From an uncultured Desulfovibrionaceae bacterium (GTDB lineage: Bacteria > Desulfobacterota > Desulfovibrionia > Desulfovibrionales > Desulfovibrionaceae): a DNA stretch of 37,999 nucleotides. Within the stretch, counting starts at the first letter, position 1, and every line of letters starts with the position of its first letter. Shown here piece by piece: positions 27,235 to 36,352 of the stretch. Made by a program: the position numbers and the translations under genes. Below the pieces are notes generated by a model. The model searched no databases. It saw only the letters and a list, made by a program, of their open reading frames with translations, and was not told the origin of the DNA. Location: positions 1 to 37,999 of the forward strand of contig CALUZB010000018.1 of assembly GCA_944325195.1 (NCBI GenBank). Direction: 5' to 3'.

Positions 27235-30200
27235 ATGAATAATCAATCAACCAATTCCACACCCGCGTCCAAACCGCGCAAACTTGTCGTTAAGTTACTT
27301 AAGGCAATGCTTATCCTGGGCGGCTTGATCGCTCTGCTGATTACAGCGGCAGTTGTCTGGCTGCGCACAGACTCGGCTGCGAATTTCCTGGCCCGCAAAA
27401 CAGAAGATCTTCTGGCTGCTCAAGGGCTTTATTTAAAAATCGACGCAATCTCCGGCCCCCTGCCCAGCCGGTTGCAACTGCGCGGCGTTGAGTTATCAGA
27501 CGCTGGCGGGGTTTGGTTGCGGACAAAAGGATTGGCACTGGAACTATCACTTTCAGGGCTGTTGTCGAAAACCTTGGTTATCGACACTATAAGCATTGAT
27601 GCTCCGGAACTTATCCGCCTGCCGGAATTGGCTGCAGCAGAGTCTTCTCCAATGCAAGACCAAAATAATGCCGGTTTTTCCTTAAACCTGCCTCTGAATA
27701 TCAACCTTAAGCAACTGTCCGTAAAGCAAGCGGTAATCCCCTGGGAAATTTTAGGCCTGACTCCCGAACCAACTTTGTTGCCCCCCATAACTTCAGAAGC
27801 AGAGCCCGCTTCCCCGCTTCCCACTGTCAGTTTGTTTGAACAGGCCATGCATCACCCTCTGCAAATTAATCTAAACGCCACAGGACAATTGGTACAGGGA
27901 ACAATCCAGGCAGAGCTGGAAGCAGAGCTTAGATCCGGTGATACGCTGGGTCTTGATCTGACGCTTGCACCGGCCCGGTTTAGCAAACCAGATGAACAGA
28001 ATATGGAATTCTCCGCCGTTGCCCAAATGAACGTACACTGGTTGAACCGTACCGACCACCTCAAGCTTGCTGCTGAAGCCACGCAAACCGGTTCCGCCTG
28101 GCAAGTCAAGCAATTCCGGTTGAATGGGCTGGGGCTTGATGTAAACGCCAACGGCGAAATCGACCCGGACCAGAAGCTCCTGAATGCCCTCTTGGAGCTG
28201 AACGCCGCGGATAATGCGGAATGGCAAACTGTTTGCGAGCAGATATTCGGAATGAAAAAAGACCTGCCGGCAGCGCTCGGCAACCCTCTGCAGGTTGAAA
28301 TTACTGCACAAACCGCCCAACCGGGAAATTATTCCATTGAAATTTCCAGACTGATTGCCGGGCTAATCAGCGGGGAAGGCCATGCCCTGCTCCATCTGCC
28401 GGACGAAACAAAACCAGGGGCGGGCTTTGCCGGGAATATTGATGCAGATATGAATTTCAGCGTGAAAGACCTTGCCCCTTTCCACAATAGCCTTTCAGGC
28501 CCGCTCAACGCCGCCTTCAACGCCACCGGTGACTTCAACCAGGCAAATCTGCGCCTTATGCTGAACAGCCCCAACCTCAGCGTAGCAGAAGATGAAGTTC
28601 ACGGACTTGAGTTCGCACTTAACGCGGCGTTGCAAAACACACTTACAGACAAACCGGCTGGAACCGGCTCTATATCCATTTCATCAACGTCAATTCCGAG
28701 CAGAGAAAGTGAGCTTGTAAGTCTGAACAGCAACTGGCAATTCAGTCTGGATCGCATCCGCGGAGCGGAAAGCGGATTTATCAGTCTGAAAGATTTCAGT
28801 CTGCTTGGTTTCGGCGTTAAGGCAAATGGTCAGACAAATATTGAGCTGACCAGTCCGTTCTTTAACAACAACGACAAAAAACCGGCTTTATGGCCGCAAG
28901 GACTGGCGATAAACGGCGGTCTGCACCTGGCAGTGGACGACTGGAATCCATTGTCCCGGCTTGCAGGTATCCCGGTTCTGGGTGAGGCTGCTGAGGCCAC
29001 AATAGACCTCGCCAACGTTCATAATGTTCAAAGCGGGCAGTTAAATCTGAAAGTTAAGTCGTTGGATTTACCGCTCCAGGAAGTTCAGGCAGACCGACTT
29101 GTAATGCGAGCTCAAGCTGCATTTAAAGCACAGGAGCCGGATCTTGAACTCGCAATGTCAGGTATGACTGGAAAGGCCGGCAAATTTCAATGGTCCGGCT
29201 TCAATTTAAATGTAAGCGGCACTGCAGGAAAAGGCGATTTCAATCTGAGCATACAGGAATCGTCCAATGAGGATGCCGTCTCTGCAAAATCAAAAAGAAA
29301 TGCGACCAAGCCCGCTGCAAGTGCAGAGAATATGCTGGCCCTTGCCGGACAGTATGATCTTGCCGGGCAAACTGTGAAGCTGGATAGCCTGGACGCGAAG
29401 TACCCCTCTTCCCGATTAAAATTTCACTTGCTGAGTCCGGCTCGGTTTGCTTTTGACAAGGGCATCCGCGTTAACGGATTGGATTTAGGTCTGGAACCAA
29501 AAGGTAACTTAAAAGCCGATGCCGAGATCAGTCCACACAGTTTTAAAGCCAAGCTTGAACTTTCAGAACTGCCTTTATCCACAATAAACACTCTTGCCGG
29601 AAGCAGCCTGCCGCCTGGCAATCTGGACATATCAGCAGATTTCCAAAATGTGAACAGGGGCAGACTTAATGCGGCTTTGCGCCTGGACAAATATGCAGCC
29701 GGACTGAGTAACCCACTGTCTGCGGGAGCAGAAACTGGAGCACAGACAAGCCCTTTTTCAAGCAAAGCAGAAAACCTGCCGCCAACAGAAGTCCCTGTGT
29801 CGGACAGTTGTGATGCCGGCACAACCGCTCACTCCCCAGCCAACATCCTGCTGCAAGCCGATTTATCCGGAAAGTCAGGACGCCCGGTCTTAAACGGCGA
29901 AGTCAATTTCAACTTTCAAAACTCCGCCGTTCCGCAAAATTCCGTAGCATCCACAACCAAGGCCCCCCTGACTTTCAGCCTGCCCCTTAGCGTGAGTTCC
30001 AGCGGCCTGCCCCTTCCCGACATGCACGCTCCGTTTCAAGCCAATCTGACCTGGCTGGGAGAAATCGCGCCGCTTTGGGAGCTGGCGCCCATGCCGAACA
30101 TGGAATGTTCCGGACTTGCCCAAGTCAATTTCCAGTTGAGGGGAAGTTTAAACTCCCCGCAATTCAACGGAAAAGCCTATGTGGCTGCCGGCGAATTCGA

Positions 30201-31371
30201 GGATAAGGAGCTGGGTCTGCTCCTCTCCAACATCATGCTTCAGGCTGCAGCCAATTCCCAAAAAGAACTCAGCATAATTCTTTCAGCCACAGATGGCGGT
30301 AAAGGGAAGCTGGCCTTTGAAGGCAGCTATAATCCCAATATTGAATCAGCGTTAAACCTGCGAGGCAGAATTGAGCATCTCACTCCCCTGCAACGGGACG
30401 ATTTAAGCCTGACCATTACCGGCTTAGCGAACGTTTACGGCCCGTTGTCACAACTTAATGTAAAGATAAACACAATTATCGAACAGGGTGAAATCATCTT
30501 GCTCGACTCGCTGATGACCGGCAAAGTTGCAACGCTTGAAATCTCCGACCCCAATGCCGCTTTGCTTGAGAAAAATTCGGGGGCAAACCTTGATATACAT
30601 GTCAATGTACCCCGTCAGTTTTATATTCGCGGTCGTGGGTTGGATAGTGAATGGAAAGGTAATCTGGCCATCACCGGTACCTCCGCCTCTCCTGTTCTGC
30701 TTGGAAGTCTGAACCCGGTACGCGGCCAATTCAACCTGCTTTCACGCAACTTCAACCTCGAGCAGGGAAGCATCGAATTTGCTGGCGGCTCTAAAATAAA
30801 CCCGGCTTTAAATCTCACCCTTACCTATACTGCTACCAATCTTGAAGCAAAAATTCTGGTAAGAGGCACCTTGGACGCGCCCGCCCTGAGCCTGGAAAGT
30901 ACTCCATCTTTGCCCCAAGATGAGGTTTTGGCGCAAGTGCTGTTCGGTAAGGACATTTCCGAGCTGAGCCGCTTTGAAGCTTTACAGCTTGCCAGCGGTT
31001 TGCATACTCTGACTACCGGCGACAGCAGTTTCAACATTTTAGCGGATATGCGCGAAACCACCGGGCTTGATGTGCTGCGTTTAGGCTCTTCCGCCGACTC
31101 ACAGCAGCAAGGACCACAGGCCTCCTCTCAATCAGGAGTCAGTAACCTGACCAGTCCCGGAGCAGCCGGCCGTCCCGGCGATCAAGGGGAAACTACCCTG
31201 GAAGCAGGAAAATACATCAGCGACAGCATTTATGTGGGCGTGGAAAAAGGAATAGCCCAAGAAAGCACCGCTGTGCGGGTAGATATAGAGCTTTATCCGA
31301 ATGTAACCCTGCAGGGCTCAACCTCTACCGAATCGAGCCAAGTGGGGCTTGGGTGGAAAAAAGACTACTAA
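27235..31371 (+). CDS. tamB: Translocation and assembly module inner-membrane protein TamB
   Basis: A 1378-residue protein with one N-terminal membrane anchor (about residues 20-45), then a very long stretch of beta-strand-rich repeats, forming the periplasm-spanning groove in TamB homologues. The C-terminal 350 residues match the conserved DUF490 domain, with LLDSLMTGKV, PNAALLEKNSGANLDIHVNVPRQFYIRGRGLDSEWKGN and LAQVLFGKDISELSRFEALQLASGL. It ends with a short strand after GLGWKKDY. Length is close to E. coli TamB (about 1260). It is translationally coupled to tamA with 2 bases between them. Low-complexity Ser/Gln-rich inserts occur late (about 1285-1320). Confidence 0.93.
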   Translation: MNNQSTNSTPASKPRKLVVKLLKAMLILGGLIALLITAAVVWLRTDSAANFLARKTEDLLAAQGLYLKIDAISGPLPSRLQLRGVELSDAGGVWLRTKGLALELSLSGLLSKTLVIDTISIDAPELIRLPELAAAESSPMQDQNNAGFSLNLPLNINLKQLSVKQAVIPWEILGLTPEPTLLPPITSEAEPASPLPTVSLFEQAMHHPLQINLNATGQLVQGTIQAELEAELRSGDTLGLDLTLAPARFSKPDEQNMEFSAVAQMNVHWLNRTDHLKLAAEATQTGSAWQVKQFRLNGLGLDVNANGEIDPDQKLLNALLELNAADNAEWQTVCEQIFGMKKDLPAALGNPLQVEITAQTAQPGNYSIEISRLIAGLISGEGHALLHLPDETKPGAGFAGNIDADMNFSVKDLAPFHNSLSGPLNAAFNATGDFNQANLRLMLNSPNLSVAEDEVHGLEFALNAALQNTLTDKPAGTGSISISSTSIPSRESELVSLNSNWQFSLDRIRGAESGFISLKDFSLLGFGVKANGQTNIELTSPFFNNNDKKPALWPQGLAINGGLHLAVDDWNPLSRLAGIPVLGEAAEATIDLANVHNVQSGQLNLKVKSLDLPLQEVQADRLVMRAQAAFKAQEPDLELAMSGMTGKAGKFQWSGFNLNVSGTAGKGDFNLSIQESSNEDAVSAKSKRNATKPAASAENMLALAGQYDLAGQTVKLDSLDAKYPSSRLKFHLLSPARFAFDKGIRVNGLDLGLEPKGNLKADAEISPHSFKAKLELSELPLSTINTLAGSSLPPGNLDISADFQNVNRGRLNAALRLDKYAAGLSNPLSAGAETGAQTSPFSSKAENLPPTEVPVSDSCDAGTTAHSPANILLQADLSGKSGRPVLNGEVNFNFQNSAVPQNSVASTTKAPLTFSLPLSVSSSGLPLPDMHAPFQANLTWLGEIAPLWELAPMPNMECSGLAQVNFQLRGSLNSPQFNGKAYVAAGEFEDKELGLLLSNIMLQAAANSQKELSIILSATDGGKGKLAFEGSYNPNIESALNLRGRIEHLTPLQRDDLSLTITGLANVYGPLSQLNVKINTIIEQGEIILLDSLMTGKVATLEISDPNAALLEKNSGANLDIHVNVPRQFYIRGRGLDSEWKGNLAITGTSASPVLLGSLNPVRGQFNLLSRNFNLEQGSIEFAGGSKINPALNLTLTYTATNLEAKILVRGTLDAPALSLESTPSLPQDEVLAQVLFGKDISELSRFEALQLASGLHTLTTGDSSFNILADMRETTGLDVLRLGSSADSQQQGPQASSQSGVSNLTSPGAAGRPGDQGETTLEAGKYISDSIYVGVEKGIAQESTAVRVDIELYPNVTLQGSTSTESSQVGLGWKKDY

Positions 31372-31872
31372 CGGTCATCATATGTGGTTTGAGAAGGCGC
31401 GAACACCTGTCACCTGTTTGCGCTGCCACACCTTAAACAACGCGCCGCGCCCAAACCCGCCGGATCGGGCGAAAAGGTATTGTAAAGCTGAAAGACATGC
31501 CGGTACAAACCAGAAACACAGCCCCGGGATTAATCCGATGTCACTGTTCATGAGCCGGGTACAATCCGTCCAGGATAGGATAGCAGCACTGATATCTCGG
31601 TTTATTGTAACCGCTCTGCGGAAAGGATTTCCAGCTCCCTACAGCAGCTTGCCTTCAAGCCGGCCTCACTTATGGTGCGGAAAGCGTTATTAAACAGCAA
31701 ATTGCCGGCTGGACACCTGAAACCACGTTTTTCATAGCCTCGCCTGAATTCTTAACTCATAATACAAGCTTAAGAAATCAATTGTTCAGTTTAACAGTTC
31801 ACAGCAATGACTTAATCCAAAACCCCAACCTCTGCACATACAAATATCAACGCGGTTTTCAGCTTTACCAGC
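31372..31872. other. Intergenic region between converging genes
   Basis: About 500 bases between tamB and the EF-hand protein gene. A frame over 31349-31693 overlaps tamB, has no ribosome site and shows no recognisable protein. I saw no clear terminator, repeat or RNA. Decayed coding sequence is possible but not supported. Confidence 0.5.
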
Positions 31873-34134
31873 TCATTTATTCACCGGCAACTCATCACCT
31901 GGTTTTGGTTGCGTGCTGTTCTCAACCGTGTGCACTATACCGGAAGCGGCTTTCTCAACTGCCGAGCTGATATCCCGGCTATTATAAAACCAAAGCCAGC
32001 CAACTATAGCGCTGATCAGCAAGGCTGCAAGCAAGGCCCATATGGGCCAGCGGCGGGGATTGTGCAACGGATCTTTAGCAGAATGCTGAGCATTAGCGGG
32101 TAGTTTAGCCGTAAAAGTAAGTTTATTCGCCAAAGATATATTAATTGGAAGCCGATTGTTTGTGGCCCAGCCTGAAGCCTCCAACAATGGTCCCAACGTC
32201 CTGACCCGGAGCTTGAGCCAGGCAATTATTACGGACGGCCCGGAAATAATCAGGAATACTCCTAAGATTACCAACGGAAACTGCCACCACTCCAGCGAAA
32301 ATGCCGCTCTGGCCAGGCTGGCCAAGGCGGTGCCTAAAGCACCCAAGGCAAGGCCGATGGCTGCAAAAATCCCGGCACTACGGGCGATGTCAAACTTGCC
32401 GCCCCCGGAAACTGGAGTCGCCGGATTTTGAACAGCCGCACTGATACTTTGCTCCGCCTGATTAAACATATTTTGCTGTTTTGAAGTGGCAAACTTGCTT
32501 ATCTGATCGCTGATCATACCTGCGAACTTCTTATACGGCTCCCATACCGCATCCCGCAGGTTAATCGGCTTGCTGATTACCTTAACAACCTGAGCATCCC
32601 AATCAAATCCCTGATTATCAATAAACACTCCATTTCGCCCTTCAATCAACAAATCCGAACTGCCGCTTGTTATCGCCGCCGCAATCAACCGTTCTCCTTC
32701 CGGCTCATCTGTACCGGGACCGGCCTTGCGCGTACATTGCAAATAAAGCAGAAACAATTCACTATATCCAGCTAAAGCAGAATGTGCGTTAATATCGCTT
32801 ACCGGAACACATAGCAGACAGCTTTTTCCATCAATATACAAAGTTCCGGCCTGAAAGGCGGCCTCGTGCTTAAGCGCGTAGAAAGTATGGAATGAAACGA
32901 AATTAAGCAGCAGCCGATGCAAATGACAATGGTAATACAGCAGCCGCTCCAAATCGGCAATATCTGCTGCTGGCGCAGGAAAACTTGCATCCTTTTCAGC
33001 AAGCTCCCGGAAACGCTCGAAAACGTCTGTATCCAGCAGAGAGTTGATAAGCTCTGCCCCAAGCTCACCTAATCCTTGAGTCGGTGGAAACTCCACCGCC
33101 AGTTTCGGCACATCCGGTTTTTCAGCATAAATGGCACCATAATTCGCAAATGCCTGCTGAATGGCGAGCCAATTTTCGCGGGTAAGCTGATGCGGGTTGT
33201 TGAGATATCGGGAAGTTAAAGCCAGAAAGCGCTCTACAGAAGCGCGCCAGGCCGGGTTCAGACCTTCCTCCAGGTCAAGCGGGCGATTTGCCGCCACTCG
33301 AGACAAGGGGAAGTCTTTTAAGTCGGGGGTTAAAAGAACAGCATTATCATGCTGCACAAACATATCCTGAGGGGGATTGAGGGTTTCTGTAGATTGAGGA
33401 GCATACGATGCCAGCTCACAACGCAAAAAATAATCGTCGAATTTCGGCTTGAGCTCTTGCATTAAAGTCCAGGCATCAGATGTGTCAGGGCCCAACGGCG
33501 CTCCGGCTCCGCTCACAGTTTCTTCCCACTGTCGCCAATCTTTTAGGGTTTGCAGCAGCGCCTCAGCAATATTGATATTAATCCCCGGCTGACCGCTGCC
33601 GTCTTTCAGCCCGCCAATGATATTCAAGGTTACCTGGATAAACTGCTGCACAGCCGGGCTAAACGTAGGCAACGGCGGCAAAATGCCGTCTCCATTGAAC
33701 TCGCCCCCGGCCGAACCGCTAAGCGCCGCCTGCATATCCGCCGCGCTGATTGCAGTAGCGTCCGCTTTACCTAAACTAACCAAAATAGCTTGTGCGGTTT
33801 GTTTCGCCCGGAGGCCCTCGGGCCTGGAATCATCAATAACCGCCAGAGGCATGACATCAGGAGCATCAATCATTGTTGCCGGGTCTTTCAGGCGGGCGCA
33901 GACCCAGTCGACAGCCGCAAGCACTTCCGGAACCCGAATCCGTCCGTCTTTATCGGTATCAATCAATTCCAACAGGCGTGTCTCCAGCTCCAAGCCATGC
34001 GCGGGGCAAGAAAGAGCCATCCACAATTTGGGGTCCAGCTCCCGTAAACGGCAAATCTCCTCCCCCGAACACAGCATTACCTGGTCAATTCCCCCTAAAC
34101 GGTTAAACTTCCATTTAAATATATTTTCCGACAT
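31873..34134 (-). CDS. Large membrane protein with an EF-hand
   Basis: A 753-residue protein of a family I do not know by name. Residues 59-70 form a complete EF-hand loop (DTDKDGRIRVPE, with Asp at 1, 3, 5, Gly 6, Ile 8, Glu 12). A second, degenerate one is near FNGDGIL (about 153). The long middle is soluble, mainly helical. Three hydrophobic segments lie near the C-terminus (about 600-625, 640-665, 715-735), with no signal peptide. So the bulk, including the calcium site, would be cytoplasmic unless exported otherwise. It is divergent from the GNAT gene. I infer a calcium-responsive membrane protein. The process is unknown. Confidence 0.75.
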   Translation of the reverse strand: MSENIFKWKFNRLGGIDQVMLCSGEEICRLRELDPKLWMALSCPAHGLELETRLLELIDTDKDGRIRVPEVLAAVDWVCARLKDPATMIDAPDVMPLAVIDDSRPEGLRAKQTAQAILVSLGKADATAISAADMQAALSGSAGGEFNGDGILPPLPTFSPAVQQFIQVTLNIIGGLKDGSGQPGININIAEALLQTLKDWRQWEETVSGAGAPLGPDTSDAWTLMQELKPKFDDYFLRCELASYAPQSTETLNPPQDMFVQHDNAVLLTPDLKDFPLSRVAANRPLDLEEGLNPAWRASVERFLALTSRYLNNPHQLTRENWLAIQQAFANYGAIYAEKPDVPKLAVEFPPTQGLGELGAELINSLLDTDVFERFRELAEKDASFPAPAADIADLERLLYYHCHLHRLLLNFVSFHTFYALKHEAAFQAGTLYIDGKSCLLCVPVSDINAHSALAGYSELFLLYLQCTRKAGPGTDEPEGERLIAAAITSGSSDLLIEGRNGVFIDNQGFDWDAQVVKVISKPINLRDAVWEPYKKFAGMISDQISKFATSKQQNMFNQAEQSISAAVQNPATPVSGGGKFDIARSAGIFAAIGLALGALGTALASLARAAFSLEWWQFPLVILGVFLIISGPSVIIAWLKLRVRTLGPLLEASGWATNNRLPINISLANKLTFTAKLPANAQHSAKDPLHNPRRWPIWALLAALLISAIVGWLWFYNSRDISSAVEKAASGIVHTVENSTQPKPGDELPVNK

Positions 34135-34313
34135 ATATGATCCGATTTGTTTTTAAAGGATTCCGGCATTCTGAACTGACCATCGATCTTCATAATATCC
34201 CTCATTTTAGAGTTTACCATATCACAATTACAGCTGCAACCACACTTGAACTCAATACAAAAGCACCACTCATTATGCTTGTATTGCAAAGCTGAGCCTG
34301 GTAAATAGTCGCA

Positions 34314-34901
34314 ATGCAATCTCCACGCACATACCCTGATGTAGGCTCTTTTATTATTCGCCCGGCCGATCTGGGAGAACTTGACCAATTAAACGCCATC
34401 GAAAAAGAGGCTGCATCAATCTTCCCTATCGACGTTCTTCCTACTTCATTGCAGAATATTGTTTTGCCCATAAACCTGCTGAAAGAAGGGGTAAAAAATG
34501 GCAGCTTATGGGTAGCATCGGCAAATGCCGAACAAAGTTCACCCAGGATAGTCGCTTATGCCTTAGCCCGCTTGGTTAAAAACGCAGGACATCTGGCTCA
34601 AATTGACGTGTTGCCGGAGTTTATGCGGCAGGGCATTGGATCTGCACTGGTGCAAACAGCAATACGCTGGTGTAGTGAGGCGGGCCTGAAAGAGTTGTGG
34701 CTTACCACTTTTGAACAAATTCCCTGGAATGCCCCATTCTACTCCCGATTCGGGTTTAAAACTGCCACGGCTGGAGAGCACCCCCTCTGGATTAAACAAA
34801 TCCTGAAAGCTGAAAGGGAAATCGGCTTGCTCGGACGGGTGGCAATGGTCCTGAAGCCTCTTGCAGATGAATCGGAGGCTCGTCCACCTGTAAAATACTG
34901 A
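34314..34901 (+). CDS. GNAT-family N-acetyltransferase
   Basis: A 195-residue protein with the GNAT fold: FIIRPADLGELDQLNAIEK (13-31), the acetyl-CoA strand-loop HLAQIDVLPEFMRQGIGSALV (about 92-112, with the Arg-Gln-x-Gly-x-Gly pyrophosphate loop), and C-terminal WNAPFYSRFGFKTA. It transfers acetyl from acetyl-CoA to an amine; the acceptor cannot be read. The ribosome site before ATG 34314 is weak. It stands alone, divergent from the EF-hand gene. Confidence 0.85.
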   Translation: MQSPRTYPDVGSFIIRPADLGELDQLNAIEKEAASIFPIDVLPTSLQNIVLPINLLKEGVKNGSLWVASANAEQSSPRIVAYALARLVKNAGHLAQIDVLPEFMRQGIGSALVQTAIRWCSEAGLKELWLTTFEQIPWNAPFYSRFGFKTATAGEHPLWIKQILKAEREIGLLGRVAMVLKPLADESEARPPVKY

Positions 34902-35017
34902 GCCACAAGATATGCGAAAATTGGATAGAGGACGGTACAGCCCCAAACATAAAATAATTTTAGTAACCTATCCCAGATAACAATCAGAATTGCTCCTACA
35001 CCCTCTTCCAATAGAAT

Positions 35018-35043
35018 GGGCCCCGGCTTAATCGTTAGGGCCC
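35018..35043 (-). terminator. Hairpin after the first Sel1 lipoprotein gene
   Basis: GGGCCC at 35018-35023 and 35038-35043 frame a 14-base loop, 16 bases past the stop on the minus strand. It is the diverged counterpart of the stronger hairpin at 36311. No good T-tract follows. Confidence 0.45.
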
Positions 35044-35059
35044 TTGCTGCGGGTGGCGG

Positions 35060-36205
35060 CTATCGTGTCTGGTAGCCTTCTTTTTTGAGGTTTTCGAGTT
35101 CTATATTTGCATTGTGCCTAAGTTTGGATACGTCTTCCGGGCTGAATCTTTTTTCACTATTTTCAATAATTTTGACAAAAACATCCTTAAATTCCGGACT
35201 ACCGTAATGCAATGCTTTGTTTGCAGCATAGTAGGCGTTAGGATGTCCAATCAAGTTATTAAAATAATATAGCAGTGCCAAATTATCCACAGCCTTCCGG
35301 CTTCCCAGAGAAGCTGCCCGTTCCAGCCATTTCACAGCCATATAATAGTCTTTAGGAAAACCAAATGCACCAATGCGATAGTTTTCCGCCATTTGCAAGG
35401 CGGAAAGGGCGTCCCCCTGATGGGCCTTGCGGATTATATTCTTGACCAAATCAGTATTAAGTTGCGCAGAACTAATATTCAAGGCCGCGTCTGTGATAAA
35501 GGCGTGCAATTGCGAATTGGACATTTCGTTATCTGCTTGCCGGTCTAAGAACTTCATAAGATTTAGGATTTGCTGTGAACCGGCTAATTCCCGATCTATC
35601 AGAGCACGCTCTATTTCCCAATGCAATCCGGAGCCGGGTAATCCCAAATCCAGCTGGATCAATTCAGCTTCATCTTTGCTTAAAGTATGATCAGGCCACT
35701 CTGAAAGTGACAGATTTTCATAAAAGTCAAACTTTATAAAATCAGGGCCCAAGTCAGCGGCATAGCCCACATCTGCACACACAGAGTCAAGGTCAAAAAT
35801 CCCAGCCTGCTTGAACAAAGGCGCAACAGAACTACGACTGGCTATAAGGCATTCTTCCGGGTCAGGTGTTGGGGGCTGAACTCCATCTGGCTCATTCAAC
35901 AGTTTCAAAAACTGAAATGTGTATTCCCAGCCTGAAGGACGATAATCATGATTTATATTGCTTGCCAACATGTTATCTTTGGGGAACCCGCCTATACCTA
36001 AAGCATAGCCTGTTACCGCAAGAATAACCGCATCGCCGTCCTGCTTGTGAGCGCGGATAAGGATTTCTTCCGCTGTTTCATCGGGATTGGCCAGCAGACC
36101 GGTGGCGGCAAAGGGATTATTGCTGGTGCCCGGGCCCGCCTGCTTGGCGCAGGCGGGCAGACAGAACAGCAGGAAGAGAAGCAAAAAAATGAGGGATCTG
36201 CTCAT
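35060..36205 (-). CDS. Sel1-repeat lipoprotein (copy A)
   Basis: A 381-residue lipoprotein. The signal ends LPAC with the lipobox Cys at 19, so it should be acylated and membrane-anchored. Residues about 265-345 contain Sel1/TPR-like helical repeats: DALSALQMAENYRIGAFGFPKDYYMAVKWLERAASLGSRKAV. An N-terminal half-repeat is near AVILAVTGYALGIGGFPKD. Sel1 repeats usually bind proteins. It is a close paralogue of the gene at 36353-37552: the 5' ends are nearly identical in DNA, and the C-terminal repeats are very similar, while the middle is strongly diverged. The ribosome site AAGGACG is about 6 bases upstream. Function unknown. Confidence 0.88.
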   Translation of the reverse strand: MSRSLIFLLLFLLFCLPACAKQAGPGTSNNPFAATGLLANPDETAEEILIRAHKQDGDAVILAVTGYALGIGGFPKDNMLASNINHDYRPSGWEYTFQFLKLLNEPDGVQPPTPDPEECLIASRSSVAPLFKQAGIFDLDSVCADVGYAADLGPDFIKFDFYENLSLSEWPDHTLSKDEAELIQLDLGLPGSGLHWEIERALIDRELAGSQQILNLMKFLDRQADNEMSNSQLHAFITDAALNISSAQLNTDLVKNIIRKAHQGDALSALQMAENYRIGAFGFPKDYYMAVKWLERAASLGSRKAVDNLALLYYFNNLIGHPNAYYAANKALHYGSPEFKDVFVKIIENSEKRFSPEDVSKLRHNANIELENLKKEGYQTR

Positions 36206-36310
36206 GGTTACGTCCTTTGCTTAGAAAATAAGTTTATGGTTGTTGCTTTACCTTCTCTCCCTTATCCTATGAAAAAGTGTTCTTTACGCATCTCTTCATA
36301 TTTTGGTACA

Positions 36311-36341
36311 AGGGGCCCCGGCTTAATAGTCAGGGGCCCCT
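36311..36341 (-). terminator. Hairpin after the second Sel1 lipoprotein gene
   Basis: AGGGGCCCC at 36311-36319 pairs with GGGGCCCCT at 36333-36341 (9-bp stem, 13-base loop), 11 bases beyond the stop of the gene on the minus strand. It separates the two paralogues. The T-tract is poor. Confidence 0.6.
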
Positions 36342-36352
36342 ATGCGGGGAGG

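Noticed and set aside
31382..31693. A frame after tamB with two Cys-x-x-Cys-like pairs
   Set aside because: It overlaps tamB in its longer form, is Arg/Pro-rich without a pattern, and has no ribosome site; probably noise.
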